22,546 nt of DNA from Burkholderiaceae bacterium (GTDB taxonomy: Bacteria > Pseudomonadota > Gammaproteobacteria > Burkholderiales > Burkholderiaceae_C): the NCBI GenBank assembly GCA_031256125.1, contig JAIRRE010000054.1:1-22546 (forward strand). The letters are read 5' to 3'. Shown here in pieces: positions 18,197 to 22,546 of the stretch (the first letter of the stretch is position 1; each line of letters starts with the position of its first letter). The notes under the pieces are model-generated. The model worked only from the letters and a program-made list of their open reading frames with translations. It was not told the origin of the DNA and did not search any database. A program made the translations under genes and the position numbers.

Positions 18197-18226
18197 TTGC
18201 TCTGGGCTACTTTTTGTGTGTAGCAT
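18197..18226 (+). promoter_or_regulatory. Predicted dacA promoter, start codon 7 nt after -10
   Basis: TTGCTC (18197-18202) and TAGCAT (18221-18226) are separated by 18 nt. The ATG follows the -10 after 7 nt without a Shine-Dalgarno sequence, so the mRNA may be leaderless. Confidence 0.4.
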
Positions 18227-18233
18227 CCGCTCC

Positions 18234-19475
18234 ATGAAACATTTCCGCCTGGCGCTTGCCGCGCCCTTTCTGGCTAGCGCTTTGGCTCTGGCCGTTTCGC
18301 TACCCGCCAACGCAGCTTCGGCGTCCGCGCCGGTAAATCCTAAGCCTGCCGCCATCGCATCGGCAGAACCGTCGGCGTCTGTTCTGCCACAGCCACCCAA
18401 AATTGCGGCCAAAGCGTATCTGCTGGTTGATGTGACCGCGGATGGGCGGCAACTGGCGGGTAGCAACATCGATCAGCCTGTAGAACCAGCCTCGTTGACC
18501 AAGCTGATGACCGCGTATCTGGTATTCAATGCCCTGCGCGCCAAACAAATCAGCCTGACGCAAACCTGTACGGTCTCCGAACAGGCGTGGAAAACACCCG
18601 GTTCGCGCATGTTCATTTCCCCTAATACACAGGTACCGGTGGAAGACCTTATTAAGGGCATGATCGTTCAATCGGGTAACGACGCCACAATAACGCTTGC
18701 GGAATGCGTCGGCGGCACGGTGGAGCACTTTGTGCAGATGATGAACGACCAGGCGCGGACGCTGGGCATGAACGCCACCCTCTACAAAAACCCCGACGGC
18801 TTGCCCGCGCCCGGCCACTTGACCACCGCGCTTGACTTGGCCACATTAGCTCAGCGCCTAATGTACGACTTCCCTGAAGACATGCATTACTACGCCATCA
18901 AAAAATACTACTATCCCGGAACGCCAATAAGCAACCAAAATAATCGCAATATTTTGCTACTACGCGATCCAAGCGTCGATGGCCTGAAAACCGGCTATAC
19001 CGACGCGGCGGGCTATTGTTTGGTGGTCACCGCCAAACGGGACTTTCCTGGTCTAGGTGGACGACGGTTGCTTTCGGTGTTATTGGGCGCGATCAGTGAA
19101 CAGGGGCGAGCCAACGAGTCGCAAAAACTCCTTAATTGGGGCTATACCGCGTATGAAGATGTCAAACTTTTTGACGCTGGACAACCTGCGGCCACCCCCA
19201 CTGTGTGGAAAGGAGCGTCGGGCATACTCAAACTTGGCCGCGCCGATCCTATTATTGTCGCCGTTCCAGCAGGCGATGCGTCCAAAATCAGCACCCAAAT
19301 CACTGGACCCGAACCGCTCATCGCTCCTTTTAAGCAAGGTCAACAAGTAGCCACACTTAAAGTAAAACTCGGCAAACAGGTTATCACTGAAGTACCATTA
19401 TTGGCGCTAGAAACAGTGGATGAAGCCGGTTTTCTGGGCCGCGCATGGGATGCGATGCGGCTGTGGATAAGATGA
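18234..19475 (+). CDS. dacA: D-alanyl-D-alanine carboxypeptidase (PBP5/6 type)
   Basis: 413 residues from the ATG at 18234, chosen because it begins a clear Sec signal peptide (MKHFRLALAAPFLASALALA, then VSLPANA with predicted cleavage after residue 27). An Ala/Pro/Ser-rich linker follows. The penicillin-binding motifs are SLTK (S87-K90), SGN (147-149) and KTG (252-254), the set of S11 family DD-carboxypeptidases. A PBP5 C-terminal beta domain covers about 305-395, and the last residues (GFLGRAWDAMRLWIR) form an amphipathic helix for membrane attachment. It trims the terminal D-Ala of peptidoglycan stem peptides in the periplasm. GC content drops markedly in the second half (about 35-43% in sampled 60-base blocks), leading into the AT-rich island. 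A consensus DnaA box overlaps its last codons (19462-19470). Confidence 0.94.
   Translation: MKHFRLALAAPFLASALALAVSLPANAASASAPVNPKPAAIASAEPSASVLPQPPKIAAKAYLLVDVTADGRQLAGSNIDQPVEPASLTKLMTAYLVFNALRAKQISLTQTCTVSEQAWKTPGSRMFISPNTQVPVEDLIKGMIVQSGNDATITLAECVGGTVEHFVQMMNDQARTLGMNATLYKNPDGLPAPGHLTTALDLATLAQRLMYDFPEDMHYYAIKKYYYPGTPISNQNNRNILLLRDPSVDGLKTGYTDAAGYCLVVTAKRDFPGLGGRRLLSVLLGAISEQGRANESQKLLNWGYTAYEDVKLFDAGQPAATPTVWKGASGILKLGRADPIIVAVPAGDASKISTQITGPEPLIAPFKQGQQVATLKVKLGKQVITEVPLLALETVDEAGFLGRAWDAMRLWIR
19462..19470 (-). promoter_or_regulatory. Consensus DnaA box at the end of dacA
   Basis: TGTGGATAA on the plus strand is TTATCCACA on the minus strand, an exact match to the classical DnaA box. 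It lies within the last codons of dacA, so it could be coincidence, but it shares orientation with the box at 20214-20222. Confidence 0.4.
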
Positions 19476-19540
19476 TTAGTTAGCACGTTGATGTCTATGT
19501 GTATTTGATGGCCGAGTACAGTGTATCAATTCTTGTGTTG

Positions 19541-19556
19541 TGCGGATAATTAGAAT
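19541..19556 (+). promoter_or_regulatory. Possible apt promoter overlapped by a DnaA-box variant
   Basis: GATAAT (19545-19550) and TAGAAT (19551-19556) are both -10-like and lie 33-39 nt before the apt ATG. TGCGGATAA (19541-19549), one base off the DnaA box consensus on the minus strand, overlaps the first. No good -35 is visible. Confidence 0.3.
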
Positions 19557-19589
19557 CTGTATTTTATTAATCACCTACCTTTTTACATT

Positions 19590-20147
19590 ATGAATCAACC
19601 ACCTACATATATTACAGACTACCTGCGTCAATATATCCGTACTGTGCCTGATTGGCCAACTCCGGGTGTGCAGTTCCGTGATATTACACCGCTATTACAG
19701 AATCCACGGGTATTACGTGTACTTATTAACACCTTTATTTTACGATATATGGAACCTGGGATGCGCCCAGATATGATAGCAGGGTTGGATGCGCGTGGAT
19801 TTATTATTGGTTCGATATTAGCATATGAGTTGGGGTTGGGTTTTGTACCGATCCGCAAAAAAGGTAAACTTCCTTTTACAACGGTAGCAGAGACCTATGA
19901 ATTAGAATATGGTAGTGCCACTGTAGAATTACACGTGGACGCTATTCAACCGGGTCAACGCGTAATACTGATAGATGATTTAATTGCTACTGGTGGCACC
20001 ATGATAGCAGGTCAACGTTTATTAGAAAAATTAGGTGCGCATGTGATTGAGGGCGCAGCTATTGTTAATTTACCCAGCCTGGGTGGTTCTGCGCGCTTAT
20101 ATACATCAGGTTTACCGTTATTTATATTAGTGAATTATATAAATTAA
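19590..20147 (+). CDS. apt: Adenine phosphoribosyltransferase
   Basis: 185 residues, the typical Apt size. The N-terminal [21 protein letters not shown] (16-36) is the family purine-binding region, [11 protein letters not shown] (64-74) and PIRKKGKLP (87-95) are conserved, and the PRPP-binding motif is [14 protein letters not shown] (125-138). The enzyme salvages adenine to AMP in the cytoplasm. The gene is strikingly AT-rich (about 42% GC by hand count of six blocks, against roughly 60% or more elsewhere) and uses many A/T-ending codons (TTA, ATA, AAT), although the protein looks intact. Its last codons form the first of two tandem AT-only 13-mers. The ATG is the only candidate at the family N-terminus; no good Shine-Dalgarno sequence precedes it. 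Confidence 0.95.
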   Translation: MNQPPTYITDYLRQYIRTVPDWPTPGVQFRDITPLLQNPRVLRVLINTFILRYMEPGMRPDMIAGLDARGFIIGSILAYELGLGFVPIRKKGKLPFTTVAETYELEYGSATVELHVDAIQPGQRVILIDDLIATGGTMIAGQRLLEKLGAHVIEGAAIVNLPSLGGSARLYTSGLPLFILVNYIN

Positions 20148-20159
20148 TAATATAAATTA
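20134..20159. repeat. Tandem AT-only 13-mers (unwinding-element-like)
   Basis: ATTATATAAATTA (20134-20146) is followed directly by ATAATATAAATTA (20147-20159); they match at 12 of 13 positions and contain no G or C. The first overlaps the apt stop codon. AT-rich 13-mers beside DnaA boxes are typical of origin unwinding elements. Confidence 0.5.
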
Positions 20160-20547
20160 CAACACTTTTAAATATTAACTACCGATTCCATTGACTGTGT
20201 ACATCATGTAGGTTGTGGATAAATTATGAATAAACTTAAACTTATCCACAACCCAACATAGAACATCCAAGTTGTTCCTATTCCTCCCGCTTTCTTAAAG
20301 CACATCACCCACAGTCGATAATCACAACTAAGTTGATGTTTTGTAAAGAATTTTTCTAATTATACCCAAAACAGCACAACATCTACTATCCAATCCTAAT
20401 TTAAGAAGTAAAACATAAGATAGTTGTTCAGCAACCTCGAACGTGGACGCAACACTCTAGCAAAGAGGAGAGGCTCCTATCTTGAGTCAACGGCTGAAAC
20501 GTCCTGCCACTGCTAAGATCGCTAGGCTTCTTTCAATCACTCAACCC
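20148..20547. other. AT-rich 400-bp intergenic region between apt and minC
   Basis: No gene is seen. GC content is about 33, 30, 42, 28 and 40% in successive 60-base blocks from 20161. It holds the second AT-only 13-mer, an inverted pair of consensus DnaA boxes (20211-20253), further A/T tracts (20340-20410), and a GAGGAGAGG Shine-Dalgarno-like sequence at 20465-20473 before an in-frame TTG (20482) of minC. A weak -35/-10 pair, TTGATG (20333-20338) and TAATTA (20357-20362) with an 18-nt spacer, could serve minCDE. No tRNA, insertion-sequence end or long ORF was found. Confidence 0.7.
20211..20253. promoter_or_regulatory. Inverted pair of consensus DnaA boxes
   Basis: GGTTGTGGATAA (20211-20222) and TTATCCACAACC (20242-20253) are perfect reverse complements, 12 bp each, separated by 19 AT-rich bases. 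Each contains an exact TTATCCACA DnaA box: minus orientation at 20214-20222, plus orientation at 20242-20250. The pair could bind DnaA as an origin, titration or regulatory site, or could be a transcript hairpin. Confidence 0.55.
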
Positions 20548-21309
20548 ATGCCCATCACTCTCTTAGGCGCTACCCCTGCTACGTTCGAGATCAAGAGTGC
20601 AAGTCTGCCTTTGTTGACGTTGCGTTTGAAGTCAGCAGATATGAATGTGCTGACAACCGAGTTTGCTGCTCACTACGATGCCACCCCTGACTTTTTTGAA
20701 GATGATCTATTACTGATTGATCTGGCGCATCTTCCTGAGGACACAACAACGGTGGACTTCACACGGTTGAAGGCATTGTTGATGCACTATCGTTTACAGC
20801 CTATTGCCGTAACAGCGGGTAGACCTGAATTCATGGCGGCAGCGTTGCAAGCAGATTTGCCTGCTGCGCCATCAGGTTGGCGTGAGATGCAGTCACAACA
20901 GCGTTCAGCAACACCTGTACCGCAAGCGATATCGCCGGAACTCATAACAGACCTCACGACTGTACAAGGCGCATTAATAGTTAATAAACCTTTACGTTCC
21001 GGCCAACAGGTTTATGCACGTGGACGTGATCTGGTGTTGTTAGCTGTATGTAATCCAGGTGCGGAAGCTATTGCTGATGGACATATTCATATTTACGCAC
21101 CGATGCGTGGGCGTGCTATCGCTGGTGCACGCGGCTGGAATGAGGCGCGTATCTTTGCGTTGGATATGCGGCCTGAACTGGTTTCTATTGCGGGTATCTA
21201 TCGTACTAGTGAACAAGGCTTGGCGCCAGAAGTCTGGGGTCGTGCTGCAACAGTACGCTTGGCCGCAACGGCAGACCGTGATACGCTAGTCTTTGAGCCG
21301 TTGACTTGA
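20548..21309 (+). CDS. minC: Septum site-determining protein MinC
   Basis: 253 residues from the ATG at 20548. The N-terminal domain begins ATPATFEIKSASLPLLTLRL, the usual start of betaproteobacterial MinC, and includes DFFEDDLLLIDLAHLP; this domain blocks FtsZ. The C-terminal beta-helix domain (about 140-250) contains LIVNKPLRSGQQVYARGRDLVLLAVCNPGAEAIADGHIHIYAPMRGRAIAGARG, which binds MinD. No Shine-Dalgarno sequence precedes this ATG. An in-frame TTG at 20482 does have GGAGAGG 8 nt upstream and would add 22 residues, so the start is uncertain; family length favours the ATG. It is the first gene of minC-minD-minE. Codon use is more AT-rich than in genes before 18 kb. Confidence 0.92.
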   Translation: MPITLLGATPATFEIKSASLPLLTLRLKSADMNVLTTEFAAHYDATPDFFEDDLLLIDLAHLPEDTTTVDFTRLKALLMHYRLQPIAVTAGRPEFMAAALQADLPAAPSGWREMQSQQRSATPVPQAISPELITDLTTVQGALIVNKPLRSGQQVYARGRDLVLLAVCNPGAEAIADGHIHIYAPMRGRAIAGARGWNEARIFALDMRPELVSIAGIYRTSEQGLAPEVWGRAATVRLAATADRDTLVFEPLT

Positions 21310-21364
21310 CCAGGCTATCTCAATCTATTTAAACTCGTTCCCATATTTGCAAAAGAGGCGACTG

Positions 21365-22183
21365 ATGACAAAAATCGTGGTGGTGACTTCCGGTAAAGGT
21401 GGTGTGGGTAAGACCACAACCAGCGCCGCCTTCGCATCCGGCTTGGCGCTCAAAGGCCATAAAACAGCGGTGATCGACTTCGATGTTGGTTTGCGTAATC
21501 TGGACCTCATCATGGGTTGTGAGCGCCGTGTGGTCTATGACCTCATCAACGTTATTCAGGGTGAGGCCAACCTTCATCAGGCGCTCATCAAAGACAAGCA
21601 AAGCGATAACCTGTCGATCCTAGCTGCCAGCCAGACGCGTGACAAGGAAGCGCTGAAGCAGGAAGGTGTAGAAAAAGTTCTTAAAGAACTTGCTAATATA
21701 GGTTTTGAGTACATCATTTGCGATTCGCCGGCGGGAATTGAAACAGGCGCATTAATGGCTATGCACTTCGCTGATGAAGCATTAGTGGTAACCAACCCAG
21801 AAGTCTCCAGTGTGCGCGACTCGGACCGGATTCTGGGAATGCTGGGTAGTAAAACTGATCGAGCGCAAAAGGGTAAGGAACCTGTCAAGGAACATCTACT
21901 CATCACGCGCTACGATCCCAACCGCGTAGCTGATGGGCAAATGCTCAGCTTGACCGACATTCAGGACATCTTGCGCATCCCGCTCATCGGCGTGATTCCT
22001 GAAAGTGAAGCCATTCTGCAAGCTTCCAACCAAGGCTTGCCTGCGGTGTATCTGAAGGGAACCGACGTGGCAGGGGCGTACACCGATATGGTAGAGCGCT
22101 TTCTAGGCAACACCGATCTGCCGTTGCGCTTTACCGAAGCGGAAAAACCGGGCTTCTTTAAGCGCCTGTTCGGAGGGCGATAA
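21365..22183 (+). CDS. minD: Septum site-determining ATPase MinD
   Basis: 272 residues. The deviant Walker A motif is SGKGGVGKTT (9-18) with the signature lysine K11. DFDVGLRNLDL (38-48) and the Walker B-type YIICDSPAGIETGA block follow, together with VVTNPEVSSVRDSDRI. The C-terminus ends in an amphipathic helix (EKPGFFKRLFGGR), the membrane-targeting sequence. MinD binds membrane as an ATP dimer, recruits MinC and is released by MinE, giving pole-to-pole oscillation. The start MTKIVVVTSGKG has an AAAGAGG ribosome binding site at 21352-21358. It lies 55 bp after minC and 3 bp before minE. Confidence 0.97.
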   Translation: MTKIVVVTSGKGGVGKTTTSAAFASGLALKGHKTAVIDFDVGLRNLDLIMGCERRVVYDLINVIQGEANLHQALIKDKQSDNLSILAASQTRDKEALKQEGVEKVLKELANIGFEYIICDSPAGIETGALMAMHFADEALVVTNPEVSSVRDSDRILGMLGSKTDRAQKGKEPVKEHLLITRYDPNRVADGQMLSLTDIQDILRIPLIGVIPESEAILQASNQGLPAVYLKGTDVAGAYTDMVERFLGNTDLPLRFTEAEKPGFFKRLFGGR

Positions 22184-22186
22184 GCC

Positions 22187-22465
22187 ATGTCTTTCCTCTC
22201 CTTTTTTTTACGCGAAAAACAAAAGACAGCGGTGGTTGCCAAAGAGCGGCTGCAAATCATTCTGGCGCATGAACGTGTCGGACGTAACGCCAGCGAGCCG
22301 GACTACATGCTGGATCTGCAACGCGACTTGATTGCGGTGATTGGCAAGTACGTCAAGATCGACCCGAAGGACATCACGGTGAATCTGGAACGGCAAAAAG
22401 ATCTAGATGTGTTGGAAGTGAAAATCGAACTACCCGAAAAGTCCGACTCAAAAACAAATACCTGA
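22187..22465 (+). CDS. minE: Cell division topological specificity factor MinE
   Basis: 92 residues, the normal MinE size. The N-terminal [15 protein letters not shown] is the membrane-binding and MinD-contact region, [13 protein letters not shown] (18-30) is the conserved anti-MinCD helix, and [19 protein letters not shown] plus [22 protein letters not shown] form the topological-specificity domain. MinE triggers MinD ATP hydrolysis and keeps the division inhibitor away from midcell. A GGAGGG ribosome binding site (22172-22177) lies inside the end of minD, 9 nt before the ATG, and the genes are separated by 3 bp, so translation is probably coupled. No terminator is seen in the remaining 81 bp. 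Confidence 0.96.
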   Translation: MSFLSFFLREKQKTAVVAKERLQIILAHERVGRNASEPDYMLDLQRDLIAVIGKYVKIDPKDITVNLERQKDLDVLEVKIELPEKSDSKTNT

Positions 22466-22546
22466 CCCGGACTTGGAATCAACCTCGCAACCGCGCGCAT
22501 ACAACATGGATGGTTTGAGTTCCACTGCCGATCACCCGCCGCCGCT

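Noticed and set aside
19590..20147. apt as a clear foreign insertion
   Set aside because: Composition differs sharply, but flanking genes shift gradually, there are no repeats, integrase or tRNA attachment marks, and the protein looks like a normal proteobacterial Apt.
20148..20547. Declaring the spacer to be the chromosomal origin oriC
   Set aside because: Boxes and 13-mers are suggestive, but the usual neighbours (dnaA, dnaN, rpmH, gidA, parAB) are missing and I could not compute genome-wide skew.
22506..22546. An ATG followed by an open frame to the window end (MDGLSSTADHPPP...)
   Set aside because: Only 13 codons are visible, with no ribosome binding site and no recognisable family; it may be the next gene but cannot be supported.

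Overview
The window reads as ordinary chromosomal DNA of a GC-rich betaproteobacterium, most likely Burkholderiales and perhaps Comamonadaceae. This rests on gene content and order (ubiE-ubiJ-ubiB, ispB divergent from rplU-rpmA-obgE-proB, valS-galU, minC-minD-minE), octaprenyl-type ubiquinone genes, and an intergenic palindrome of a type I recall from Comamonadaceae. Placement below order is inference. I see no rRNA, CRISPR array, insertion sequence, prophage or plasmid module.

Layout. 1-400: 3' end of an AI-2E family membrane protein. 431-3425 (minus): ubiquinone genes ubiE, ubiJ, ubiB. 3593-6103 (plus): an FAD-dependent 2-hydroxyacid oxidase-like gene, then an MFS carboxylate transporter. 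6192-6268 (minus): tRNA-Pro(CGG). 6305-7297 (minus): ispB. 7490-10398 (plus): rplU, rpmA, obgE, proB. 10505-11449 (minus): tRNA-Lys(UUU) and tcdA. 11585-15445 (plus): valS and galU. 15574-16503 (minus): a beta-hydroxyacid dehydrogenase. 16587-19475 (plus): a HemJ/CopD-like membrane protein, a thioredoxin-fold 2Fe-2S ferredoxin, an alpha/beta hydrolase, and a PBP5-type D-Ala-D-Ala carboxypeptidase (dacA). 19590-20147: apt. 20548-22465: minC, minD, minE.

Functional themes are ubiquinone-8 synthesis (IspB makes the side chain; UbiE, UbiJ and UbiB act on the ring), translation (L21, L27, ObgE, ValRS, two tRNAs and the tRNA-modifying TcdA), envelope growth (GalU, DacA) and division-site placement (MinCDE).

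The most unusual part is 18.9-20.5 kb. GC content falls from the GC-rich background to about 42% in apt (by hand count) and about 30-40% in the 400 bp before minC. This stretch holds two consensus DnaA boxes in a 12-bp inverted repeat, a third consensus box at the end of dacA, a near-match before apt, and two tandem all-AT 13-mers. That layout resembles a replication-origin unwinding region with DnaA sites, but no dnaA, dnaN, repA or parAB gene lies in the window. A second theme is that four genes have a -10-like hexamer 6-7 nt before the ATG with no Shine-Dalgarno sequence, which suggests leaderless mRNAs.
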